Below are positions 1 through 9,064 of a DNA stretch of 16,579 nt, piece by piece (positions within the stretch are counted from its first letter, which is position 1; each line of letters starts with the position of its first letter). Position numbers and translations under genes: made by a program. This DNA is from SLRI01 sp964576715. Lineage in GTDB: Bacteria > Pseudomonadota > Alphaproteobacteria > Geminicoccales > Geminicoccaceae. Location of the stretch: the NCBI GenBank assembly GCA_964576715.1, contig CAZNWE010000082.1:1-16579 (forward strand). The letters are read 5' to 3'. The notes under the pieces were generated by a model. The model was given only the letters and a program-made list of their open reading frames with translations. It was not told where the DNA came from and ran no database searches.

Positions 1-2
1 CC

Positions 3-23
3 ACCCCAAAGTTCCGGTGGGGT
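3..23 (-). terminator. Weak hairpin downstream of phoB
   Basis: Downstream of phoB (minus strand) the six-base arms ACCCCA and TGGGGT (3-8 and 18-23) can form a stem with a 9-nt loop. No T-run is visible before the window ends, so this is only a candidate terminator or 3'-end hairpin. Confidence 0.25.
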
Positions 24-29
24 CCAAGA

Positions 30-43
30 GGAGGCTAGCCTCC
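30..43. repeat. 14-bp perfect palindrome over the phoB stop codon
   Basis: GGAGGCTAGCCTCC is its own reverse complement, and its centre is the TAG stop codon of phoB (35-37). It could fold in the phoB mRNA 3' end together with the weak hairpin just beyond it. A palindrome without a loop is not a classical intrinsic terminator. Confidence 0.35.
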
Positions 44-778
44 CCTTACTTCCTCCGCTTCCTCGACGCCGTCCGGTTCGCTGCCGTTCGAGGGGCTCTT
101 GTCGAGGGAATAGCCTTCGGCGCGGACGGTGCGCAGGAGGTCGACGCGGTTGCCGTTGTTGATGGCGCGGCGCAGCCGGCGGATGGTGGCGTCGACGGTG
201 CGCAGCTCGATGTCGAGGTCAGTGCCCCAGACGCGGTCGAGGAGCTGGCTGCGGCTGAAGACGCGGCCGGGGTTTTCGAGGAAGTGGCGAAGAAGGCGGA
301 ATTCGGTGGGGCTGAGGTGGACTTCGCTCTCGCCTCTGAAGACGCGGTGGGCGGCGAGGTCCATGCGCAGGTCGTGGAACTCGAGGACGTCCTCGGCGAA
401 GGCCGGCCGCACCCGGCGCAGCACCGCCCTGATCCGCGCCACCAGCTCGGCCGGCGAGAACGGCTTGGTGATGAAATCGTCGGCGCCGGTATCGAGGCCG
501 CGCAGGCGGTCGGGCTCCTCGCCACGGGCGGTGAGCATGATGATCGGGACGTGGGCGGTGGCCTGGCGGCGGCGCAGGCGGCGGCAGAGCTCGAGGCCGG
601 AGAGCTGCGGCAGCATCCAGTCGAGCAGCACGAGATCGGGGGTTCGCTCGTCGAGGATGACGATCGCTTCCTCGCCGTCATAGGCGGCGACGACCTCGAA
701 GCCGGCGGCCCCGAGGTTGTAGGCGAGCAGCTTCTGGATCGGTGGCTCGTCCTCGACCACGAGGATCAGCGGCTTCAC
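35..778 (-). CDS. phoB: PhoB, phosphate-regulon response regulator
   Basis: A 247-residue OmpR/PhoB-family two-component transcription factor. The receiver domain spans about residues 1-120 and has the acidic pair E9/D10, phospho-acceptor D53 (LLDWMLP), T83 and K105 (TKPF). A winged-helix DNA-binding domain follows at about 130-230, with LSPTEFRLLRHFLENPG and a recognition-helix region ending RTVDATIRRLRRAI. Phosphorylated PhoB binds Pho boxes, and one lies upstream of pstS in this window. The start is GTG at 778-776; AGGAG on the minus strand (790-794) lies about 11 nt ahead and overlaps the phoU stop, which suggests translational coupling. It is the last gene of the pst-phoU-phoB unit. The acidic tail after about residue 228 is extra to the domain. 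Confidence 0.95.
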   Translation of the reverse strand: MKPLILVVEDEPPIQKLLAYNLGAAGFEVVAAYDGEEAIVILDERTPDLVLLDWMLPQLSGLELCRRLRRRQATAHVPIIMLTARGEEPDRLRGLDTGADDFITKPFSPAELVARIRAVLRRVRPAFAEDVLEFHDLRMDLAAHRVFRGESEVHLSPTEFRLLRHFLENPGRVFSRSQLLDRVWGTDLDIELRTVDATIRRLRRAINNGNRVDLLRTVRAEGYSLDKSPSNGSEPDGVEEAEEVRGG

Positions 779-792
779 GATGCGTCTGACTC

Positions 793-1506
793 CTACTGGC
801 CGTCGGGCTCGACGGTCCCGCGCGGCCGATTGATCTGCACGCCGTGCACCATGTAGTGGATCTTCTCGGCGATGTTGGTCGTGTGGTCGCCGATCCGCTC
901 GATGTTCTTGGCGACGAACAAGAGATCGATCGCGGTCGAGGTGGTGCGCGGGTCCTCGAGGATGAAGGTCACCAGCTCGCGGAACAGGCTATCATAGAGG
1001 TTGTCCACCTCGACGTCGCGGTGCCATGCCGCCATCGCCTTTTCGGCATCGCGGGCGATGAAGGCGTCGAGCACCTCCTTGAGCATCAGCTGCGCGATCT
1101 CGGCCATGCGCGGAATGGTGACGAACGGCTTGAGCTGCGGCGACAGGTTCAGGCGGCGGGCACGCTTGGCGATGCCCTTGGCATAGTCGCTGATCCGCTC
1201 GAGGTCGTTGGAGAGCTTGAGGGCCATCGAGATGACCCGCAGATCCACCGCCACGGGCTGCCGGGTGGCCAGCATCCTGATCGCGTGCTGGTCGATCTCC
1301 TCCTCGAAGCGGTCGACGACCTGGTCGCGCTCGATCACCTGGAGCGCGAGGTCCTCGTCGCGCTCGACCAGCGCCTTGATGGCGTGGGCGATCTGCTGTT
1401 CGGCATAGGCACCCATCTGGATGATCTGGCCGGCGAGCTTGCTCAACTCGGCATCGTAGGAGCTGACGGTATGCGGGCGCGAGGTGGCCTCGTTAGGGGC
1501 TTCCAT
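793..1506 (-). CDS. phoU: PhoU, negative regulator of phosphate signalling
   Basis: A 237-residue all-helical PhoU protein made of two repeated three-helix bundles. Each carries the metal-binding E-x3-D motif: ERISD (E103-D107) and ERIGD (E203-D207, followed by HTTNIAE). The length matches the family. PhoU links the PstSCAB transporter to the PhoR kinase and silences PhoR when phosphate is plentiful; it acts at the inner face of the membrane. The ATG start at 1506-1504 is preceded by AAGGA 9 nt upstream. Only 12 nt separate it from pstB, and phoB follows with its ribosome site overlapping the phoU stop, so the three are surely co-transcribed. About 15 residues before the first helix are not conserved. 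Confidence 0.96.
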   Translation of the reverse strand: MEAPNEATSRPHTVSSYDAELSKLAGQIIQMGAYAEQQIAHAIKALVERDEDLALQVIERDQVVDRFEEEIDQHAIRMLATRQPVAVDLRVISMALKLSNDLERISDYAKGIAKRARRLNLSPQLKPFVTIPRMAEIAQLMLKEVLDAFIARDAEKAMAAWHRDVEVDNLYDSLFRELVTFILEDPRTTSTAIDLLFVAKNIERIGDHTTNIAEKIHYMVHGVQINRPRGTVEPDGQ

Positions 1507-1518
1507 AGTGCCTGATCC

Positions 1519-2394
1519 TTATCCGAAGCGGCCGGTGAGATAGTCCTCGGTCCGCTGGTCGCTCGGGTTGCTGAACAGTGTTTCCGTGGCGTTGAACTCC
1601 AGGAGCTCGCCGATATGCATGAAGGCGCAGTAGTTGGAGATGCGACCGGCCTGGTTCAGGGAGTGAGTGACGATGATTGTCGTATAACGATCGCGCAACT
1701 GCTCGATCAACTCCTCGATCTTCGCGGTCGCGATGGGGTCGAGGGCCGAGGTCGGCTCGTCGAGGAGGATGATCTCGGGCTCGGGAGCAATGGTGCGGGC
1801 GATGCAGAGCCGCTGCTGCTGGCCGCCGGAGAGCCCATAGGCCGAATCCTGCAACCGATCCTTGACCTCGTCCCAGAGCGCGGCTTGGCGCAACGCCTCC
1901 TCGACCCGGCCCTCGAGCACCGACTGGCTCCTGATGCCGCGGACCCGCAGGCCGGCCGCGACATTCTCGAAGATCGACTTGGGGAAGGGGTTGGGCTTTT
2001 GGAACACCATGCCGATGCGCAGTCGCACGACAATCGGATCGGCTTTTGGCCCAACGATGTTCTCGCCTTCGGGTTGGAGGACGATTTCGCCTTCGTAGCG
2101 GTTGCCCGGGTAGAGGTCGTGCATCCGGTTGAAGGCGCGCAACAGTGTGCTCTTGCCGCAGCCGGAGGCACCGATCAGGGCGGTCACCCGCCGGTCGGCG
2201 ATCGGCATTTCGACCTTCTTGAGCGCCTGGAAGCTGCCGTACCAGAAGGACAAGGAGCGGACGTCGGCACGGGTCGGGCCGTCGAGCCGGCTGCGCCGCC
2301 GGCTATACAACTCATCGGGCGCGGTCGCCTCGGGCGCGGAGCGCGGCGGGCCCGGGACCGGGCTCGATGGTGTGATTGTCGAGCTTTCATTCAC
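1519..2394 (-). CDS. pstB: PstB, phosphate ABC transporter ATPase
   Basis: A 291-residue ABC ATPase that powers high-affinity phosphate import from the cytoplasmic face of PstCA. All motifs are intact: Walker A GASGCGKST (75-83), Q-loop at FQKPNPFP (131-138), signature LSGGQQQR (188-195), Walker B ILLDEPTSALD (209-219) and the switch His in IIVTHS. The PstB-specific pattern GCGKSTLLRAFNRM and the C-terminal DYLTGRFG support phosphate specificity. The start is GTG (2394-2392) with GGAGA 6 nt upstream. The N-terminus carries about 40 proline- and serine-rich residues not present in short PstB proteins such as that of E. coli. If that part is not translated, the start would lie further in, but the ribosome site favours the GTG chosen here. 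Confidence 0.96.
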   Translation of the reverse strand: MNESSTITPSSPVPGPPRSAPEATAPDELYSRRRSRLDGPTRADVRSLSFWYGSFQALKKVEMPIADRRVTALIGASGCGKSTLLRAFNRMHDLYPGNRYEGEIVLQPEGENIVGPKADPIVVRLRIGMVFQKPNPFPKSIFENVAAGLRVRGIRSQSVLEGRVEEALRQAALWDEVKDRLQDSAYGLSGGQQQRLCIARTIAPEPEIILLDEPTSALDPIATAKIEELIEQLRDRYTTIIVTHSLNQAGRISNYCAFMHIGELLEFNATETLFSNPSDQRTEDYLTGRFG

Positions 2395-2428
2395 GTCGGT
2401 TCTCCAGAAATTGGCCGAGGGACGACCC

Positions 2429-3391
2429 TCACTGGATTCTGCGGAGGCGGAAGCGGATCCAGATCGCGATCGCGTTCATGCCGAGCGTCATGGCCATCAG
2501 GACGACACCGGTGGCGGCAGCGTTGACGTGAAAGCCGGCCTGTGGGCGGGAGATCCAGTTGAACATCTGGATCGGCATCACGGTGAACGGCGAGAACAGC
2601 CAGTCGAAGTTGATGAACGGAAAGTCGAACTGGACGGGCGGCGGCGGCAGGAAGGCGATGAAGGTCAAGGCACCGATGGTGATGATCGGCGCCGTTTCGC
2701 CAATGGCGCGCGACAGGCCGACGATGGCGCCGGTGAGGATGCCGGGCCGGGCCGGCGGCAGGATATAGCTCCACACGGTCTGCCACTTGTCGGCACCGAG
2801 CGCATAGGCGCCTTCGCGCACCGCCAGCGGGATGCTGCGGATGGCCTCGCGGGTGGCGACAATGACGACGGGCAGGATCAGGAGAGCCAGCGTCATGCCG
2901 GCAACGAGGACCGTCTGGCCGAGGCCGAAGATGTAGATGAAGAGGCCGAGGGCAAGCAGACCGTAGACGATCGAGGGCACGCCAGCGAGGTTGCTGACGT
3001 TGATCTCGATGATGTCGGTGACCCAGTTCTTCGGCGCGTATTCCTCGAGGTAGAGGCCGGCCATGACGCCGAGCGGAATGGCGAGCAGGGCGGTGACGAA
3101 CATGACGAGGATCGAGCCCACCCAGGCCGAGAGGATGCCCGCGCGTTCGTAGCTGCGCGACGGGAAGCTGGTGAGGAACTCGCCATCGATCCGCCCCAGG
3201 CCGTCGACCGCGAGATCCACGAGGAGGGTCACCAGCATGCCCATCGAGATGATGAGGACGAGCACGCCGGCTATCACGAAAAGGTGATCACGGCTTCTGG
3301 CGCGGCGGACGATCCTCGCACTTTCCTCGATGTCGATGAGGCGCTGCTGGTCCGGCGCGGCGGGACGCTCGAGCATGTCGGAGACGGCCAT
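2429..3391 (-). CDS. pstA: PstA, phosphate ABC transporter permease
   Basis: A 320-residue inner-membrane permease, pairing with PstC to form the phosphate channel. Hydrophobic segments include about 36-60, 85-112, 140-157 and 160-180, with more after residue 220. The PstA/PstC family block GVPSIVYG is at 137-144, and the EAA coupling loop REGAYALGADKWQTV (192-206) contacts PstB. The start ATG (3391-3389) shares one base with the TGA stop of pstC (TGATG), and GGGAGG sits 7 nt upstream within the pstC end, so translation is likely coupled. The cytoplasmic N-terminus before the first helix is about 35 residues long. The gap to pstB is 34 nt. Confidence 0.95.
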   Translation of the reverse strand: MAVSDMLERPAAPDQQRLIDIEESARIVRRARSRDHLFVIAGVLVLIISMGMLVTLLVDLAVDGLGRIDGEFLTSFPSRSYERAGILSAWVGSILVMFVTALLAIPLGVMAGLYLEEYAPKNWVTDIIEINVSNLAGVPSIVYGLLALGLFIYIFGLGQTVLVAGMTLALLILPVVIVATREAIRSIPLAVREGAYALGADKWQTVWSYILPPARPGILTGAIVGLSRAIGETAPIITIGALTFIAFLPPPPVQFDFPFINFDWLFSPFTVMPIQMFNWISRPQAGFHVNAAATGVVLMAMTLGMNAIAIWIRFRLRRIQ

Positions 3392-4335
3392 CAGTAGACC
3401 TCCCGGAAACGGCGTCGCATGAAGAAGCCGATGATGTTGAAGATGAGGGTGATGATGAAGAGCGTCAGGCCGGCGGCGAAGATCGTCTGGTAGGCGAGCG
3501 AGCCGTGCGGCAGGTCGCCCATGCTCATCTGCACGATGTAGGCGGTGATCGTCGCCGCACCCTCGCGCGGGTCGAGGGTGAGGTTGGGGTTCTGGCCGGC
3601 GGCGATCGCTAGCACCATGGTCTCGCCGACAGCGCGCGACATGCCGAGCACATAGGCCGCGGTGATGCCGGAAAAGGCGCCCGGGATGACCACGGCGCGC
3701 GCTGTCTGGAACCTCGTCATGCCCAGCGCGTAGGCACCCTCGCGCAGCGAGGCGGGCACCGCGCGCATCGCGTCCTCGCTGACCGAGACGACGTAGGGCA
3801 GGATCATGATCCCGAGCACGATGCCGGGTACGAGCAAATTGAAACCACGCAGCCCGGGGATGAATGTCTGGAAGATCGGGGTCAAGAACAAGAGCGCGAA
3901 GTAGCCGTAGACGACGGTCGGTACGGCCTCCAAAAGCTCGAGAAAGGGCTTCAAGGTCTCGCGCAAGGGGGCCGGCGCATATTCACTCAGGTAGACGGCG
4001 AGCACCGTGCCCAGCGGGATGGCGATCACCAATGCGATCGCGGCGACCCAAAGCGTCGCCGTCAGCAGCGGCAGGATACCGTAGCGCGGCTCGGCGAAGA
4101 CCGGGGTCCATTGCGTGTCGGTGAGGAAAGTGAAGACGGAGACATGGGTGAAGAAGTTCCACGATTCCGAGACCAGCACGTAGACGATGCCGAAGGTGAC
4201 GAAGACCGACAGCGAGGCCGCCGCGAACAGCAAGGTGCGCATGCCGAGATCGACGGCACGCCGCCGCTTGAGATACGCGGTGGACGGCGCGAAGCGGTTG
4301 CCCGATCGCGCTTGGTTTGGTGCTACGGTGGCCAT
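3391..4335 (-). CDS. pstC: PstC, phosphate ABC transporter permease
   Basis: A 314-residue inner-membrane permease, partner of PstA. The first membrane segment is at about 32-56. The family block EAVPTVVYG is at 136-144 and the EAA loop LREGAYALGMTRFQT at 197-211. The frame stays open upstream to a TTG at 4365, but the ATG at 4335-4333 is better: GGGGAG lies about 11 nt before it, and the extra ten residues look unrelated to the family. It follows pstS after 84 nt that contain a strong hairpin, and overlaps pstA by one base. Confidence 0.94.
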   Translation of the reverse strand: MATVAPNQARSGNRFAPSTAYLKRRRAVDLGMRTLLFAAASLSVFVTFGIVYVLVSESWNFFTHVSVFTFLTDTQWTPVFAEPRYGILPLLTATLWVAAIALVIAIPLGTVLAVYLSEYAPAPLRETLKPFLELLEAVPTVVYGYFALLFLTPIFQTFIPGLRGFNLLVPGIVLGIMILPYVVSVSEDAMRAVPASLREGAYALGMTRFQTARAVVIPGAFSGITAAYVLGMSRAVGETMVLAIAAGQNPNLTLDPREGAATITAYIVQMSMGDLPHGSLAYQTIFAAGLTLFIITLIFNIIGFFMRRRFREVY

Positions 4336-4339
4336 GTCG

Positions 4340-4360
4340 CGCGCTACTCCCCTTCGCCCA
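4340..4360 (-). promoter_or_regulatory. Ribosome-binding site that decides the pstC start
   Basis: On the minus strand AAGGGGAG precedes the ATG at 4335-4333 by about 11 nt. It supports this ATG over the in-frame TTG ten codons upstream. Confidence 0.6.
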
Positions 4361-4378
4361 AGCAAGTCAGACAGCGAT

Positions 4379-4406
4379 GCCGCGGCGCGGTGGACCGCGC
4401 CGCGGC
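4379..4406 (-). promoter_or_regulatory. Strong hairpin between pstS and pstC
   Basis: Positions 4379-4391 and 4394-4406 are perfect 13-bp inverted repeats with only two bases between them, nearly all G and C. The hairpin starts 13 nt after the pstS stop and ends 43 nt before the pstC start. No T-run follows it, so it is more likely a 3'-end stabiliser or partial attenuator than a full terminator. Such a site would keep the binding protein mRNA more abundant than the permease mRNA. Confidence 0.7.
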
Positions 4407-4419
4407 TGCCGTATCACAC

Positions 4420-5113
<694 letters not shown>

Positions 5114-5169
5114 GGTGTCCTCCTTGGACGACGTTCGTTGGAAGGGCGACGCTGGAGTGCCACCCTTGT

Positions 5170-5209
5170 GTGAACCTCTTATGAGCCTAGTGTGACAGCC
5201 ACGTGACGA
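5170..5209 (-). promoter_or_regulatory. Pho box (PhoB operator) upstream of pstS
   Basis: On the minus strand four 7-bp units recur at exactly 11-bp steps: TCGTCAC (5209-5203), CTGTCAC (5198-5192), GGCTCAT (5187-5181) and GGTTCAC (5176-5170). All keep TCA followed by C or T; the second unit matches the Pho half-site CTGTCA[C/T] fully, the third and fourth only 4 of 7. PhoB binds such tandem half-sites, one monomer per 11 bp. The box lies between the phoR stop and the pstS start, about 57 nt before the pstS ATG. I see no clear -10 hexamer after it. Confidence 0.75.
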
Positions 5210-5213
5210 GGGC

Positions 5214-6596
5214 TCACGCGGCCGGCAGCAGCACCCTGAAAGTGCTACCGCGGCCGAGCTCGCTCTCGATCGCCAGCTCGCCCCGATGCCGGCGGACGAT
5301 GTGCTTGACGATGGCGAGGCCGAGGCCGGTGCCGCCGGCGTTGCGCGAGCGGGCCTTGTCGACGCGATAGAAGCGCTCGGTGAGCCTCGGGATATGCTCG
5401 GCGGCGATGCCCGGGCCGTGATCGGTGACGCTGATGGCGACGGCCCGCCGGCCGGCCAGCGCCCCGGCCGACGGCGGGGCCGGGTCGAGAAGGGCGGTTT
5501 CGATCGCCACGGTCTTGCCGTGGCCGCCGTACTTGACAGCGTTGTCGACGAGGTTGGTGAACAGCTGGTGCAGCTGGTCGGGGGTGCCCTGCACGGGTGG
5601 CAGGCTGTCGGCGCCGAGCAGCTGGAGCGCCACCCGGTGGCGCCGGGCAAACGGCTGCACGCTGTCCATGACGCGGGCGATGATCTCGATGACGTCGCAG
5701 GTCTCGGCCGGCGGCTGGTCGGCGGCGAGCTCGATCCGCGACAGCGAGAGCAGGTCGTCGACGAGCCGCGCCATCCGCGCCGTTTCCTCGGCCATGATGC
5801 CGAGGAAGGCCTCGCGCGCCTCGGGGTCGTCCCTGGCCGGGCCCTGCAGGGTCTCGATGAAGCCGACCAGCGACGCCAGGGGGTTCCTGATTTCGTGGCT
5901 GGCATTGGCGACGAAATCGGAGCGCATGCGCTCGATCATCACCTGCTCGGTCTCCTCGCGCAGCGCCAGGAGGGCGCCGCCGCTGCTGCTCCCCGGACTG
6001 CCTTTCGGCAGTTCGACCCGCTCGATATGCGCGGCGAACTGCTTTTTCTGGTCGACCGCCGGACGGAAGGTCAGGTCGGATGCCGTCTTGCCGTCGAGGG
6101 CGGCGCCGAGCGCGGCGAGCAACCCGGGATCGCGCAGCACGAGGCTCACCTGCACGGGCAGGGCGGCGATGCGGAAGCTGCGCTGGGCGGCGGTGTTGGC
6201 CTGGACCACCTGCAGCGTGCTGTCGACCAGCAGGATCGGGTCGGGCAGCGCCTCGACCAACTGCTCGATCAGCCGCTGGCGGGCAACGTTGTCGCGCTCG
6301 GCCCGGCGCAGCCGCCGGGCGAGGCCGGCCACCGGGCGAATGATGCCGTTGGCCTCGGGATCGTCCGGGGTCGCCGGCCGGTTGGCCGGTTCACGACCGC
6401 TGAGCCCTTCGAGCCAGGCCTCGATCCGGCGCCGTTCCTGCTGCCGCGCACTGGCGATGACCAGGGCCACGGCGAGGGCGGCGGTGGCGGCGAGGGTGCC
6501 GGCGACCAGCCAGGGCGCATCGATGATCAGCAGCACCGCGAGTGCCGTCGCCGCCGGCAACAGGACGAGGCCCACCTCGCGGATGGTCAGCGGCAC
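5214..6596 (-). CDS. phoR: PhoR, phosphate-regulon sensor histidine kinase
   Basis: A 460-residue membrane histidine kinase, partner of PhoB. Residues about 8-50 form two hydrophobic helices with almost no periplasmic loop, as in PhoR, which senses PstSCAB/PhoU and not phosphate directly. A linker (50-105) and a PAS-like domain (about 105-220) follow. The dimerisation/phospho-acceptor helix has SHEIRNPLASL with H234; the ATPase domain has the N-box NLVDNAVKYG (348-357), G1 DHGPGI (392-397), F-box ERFYRVD (407-413) and G2 GGTGLGLAIV (421-430). The start is an assumed GTG at 6596-6594; no good ribosome site is seen and a stable hairpin sits just upstream, so a start a few codons further in is possible. 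It lies upstream of the Pho box and so outside the pst promoter. Confidence 0.92.
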   Translation of the reverse strand: MPLTIREVGLVLLPAATALAVLLIIDAPWLVAGTLAATAALAVALVIASARQQERRRIEAWLEGLSGREPANRPATPDDPEANGIIRPVAGLARRLRRAERDNVARQRLIEQLVEALPDPILLVDSTLQVVQANTAAQRSFRIAALPVQVSLVLRDPGLLAALGAALDGKTASDLTFRPAVDQKKQFAAHIERVELPKGSPGSSSGGALLALREETEQVMIERMRSDFVANASHEIRNPLASLVGFIETLQGPARDDPEAREAFLGIMAEETARMARLVDDLLSLSRIELAADQPPAETCDVIEIIARVMDSVQPFARRHRVALQLLGADSLPPVQGTPDQLHQLFTNLVDNAVKYGGHGKTVAIETALLDPAPPSAGALAGRRAVAISVTDHGPGIAAEHIPRLTERFYRVDKARSRNAGGTGLGLAIVKHIVRRHRGELAIESELGRGSTFRVLLPAA

Positions 6597-6602
6597 GGCT
6601 GG

Positions 6603-6627
6603 CCGGCTCGCCGGCTCGGCGAGCCGG
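6603..6627 (-). promoter_or_regulatory. GC-rich hairpin just upstream of phoR
   Basis: Arms 6603-6613 and 6617-6627 are perfect 11-bp inverted repeats with a 3-nt loop. The hairpin ends 6 nt before the proposed phoR GTG and lies about 90 nt after the upstream gene's stop. No T-run follows. It could hide the phoR ribosome site or mark the 3' end of the upstream transcript. Confidence 0.5.
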
Positions 6628-6696
6628 GCGAGCAGGGCCAGGACCCCTGGCGGCTTGCTCTCGGGCTGGCTTTTCAGGGCAGCGGCCTTCGGCTGG

Positions 6697-6716
6697 AGCG
6701 GTCACGCTATCGACCG

Positions 6717-6718
<2 letters not shown>
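6697..6718 (-). terminator. Weak hairpin at the end of the acetoacetyl-CoA synthetase gene
   Basis: AGCGGTC (6697-6703) and GACCGCT (6712-6718) can pair with an 8-nt loop, overlapping the TAG stop codon. The following minus-strand sequence has no T-run, so termination here is doubtful. Confidence 0.25.
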
Positions 6719-8663
<1,945 letters not shown>

Positions 8664-8680
8664 GGCTGGCCTCCCTTCCT
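8664..8680 (-). promoter_or_regulatory. Ribosome-binding site that decides the acetoacetyl-CoA synthetase start
   Basis: On the minus strand GGAAGGGAGG precedes the ATG at 8663 by about 6 nt. The longer frame from 8720 would read through this site, so the shorter start is preferred. Confidence 0.65.
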
Positions 8681-8798
8681 GGGTTGCCCGTGCGGCCGCG
8701 ACCGGCGGGGGCAAGCCCATCGGATCGCCGATTTTCAGCCACCTTGCAACTGTCTGGTTGGGCGTCTGGGTGGGCCGGCACGGCGCCGCGGGCGGCCC

Positions 8799-8827
8799 TT
8801 ATCAACGTGGCCGCCGACCGCTATGCT
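8799..8827 (+). promoter_or_regulatory. Possible sigma-70 promoter for the DUF6494-WD40 cytochrome pair
   Basis: TTATCA (8799-8804) and TATGCT (8822-8827) are 17 bp apart and resemble -35 and -10 hexamers (4 of 6 matches each). A transcript would start near 8834, just before the GGGAG ribosome site at 8845-8849. The remainder of the 194-bp divergent region shows no further clear signal. Confidence 0.4.
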
Positions 8828-8857
8828 GCTGGTTGACGGATCGCGGGAGTGGAGCGG

Positions 8858-9064
8858 ATGAACGAAGACGTCTTCAACATGGCGCTGCGCAAGTTCCTCA
8901 AGCAGGTCGGCGTGACCAGCCAGCGCGAGGTCGAGCAGGCGGTCAGGGCGGCCATCGCCGACGGCCGGCTGAAGGGCGACGAGACCCTGCCGGCCAAGGT
9001 CGTGCTGAGCGTCGGCGGCATCGATCTCGAGCACGAGATCAAGAGCGACATCGCGCTCTCTTGA
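8858..9064 (+). CDS. DUF6494-like small protein, function unknown
   Basis: A 68-residue soluble protein beginning MNEDVFNMALRKFLKQVGVT, with a helical N-terminal half (SQREVEQAVRAAIADG) and a C-terminal part ending KVVLSVGGIDLEHEIKSDI, probably beta strands. From memory this matches the small proteobacterial family DUF6494, for which I know no function. It has no signal peptide, membrane segment or cysteine. ATG 8858 is chosen because GGGAG (8845-8849) lies 8 nt upstream; a GTG three codons earlier would overlap that site. Its TGA (9062-9064) overlaps the TTG start of the WD40-cytochrome gene by 3 nt, which implies coupled translation. Confidence 0.8.
   Translation: MNEDVFNMALRKFLKQVGVTSQREVEQAVRAAIADGRLKGDETLPAKVVLSVGGIDLEHEIKSDIALS

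Noticed and set aside
2129..3397. A 422-codon plus-strand frame opposite pstA and pstB
   Set aside because: Rich in Asp, Glu, Arg and His without domain structure; it mirrors the codon pattern of the real genes on the other strand.
4336..4365. Earlier TTG start for pstC
   Set aside because: No ribosome site, and the extra ten residues do not look like PstC; the ATG at 4335 has GGGGAG upstream.
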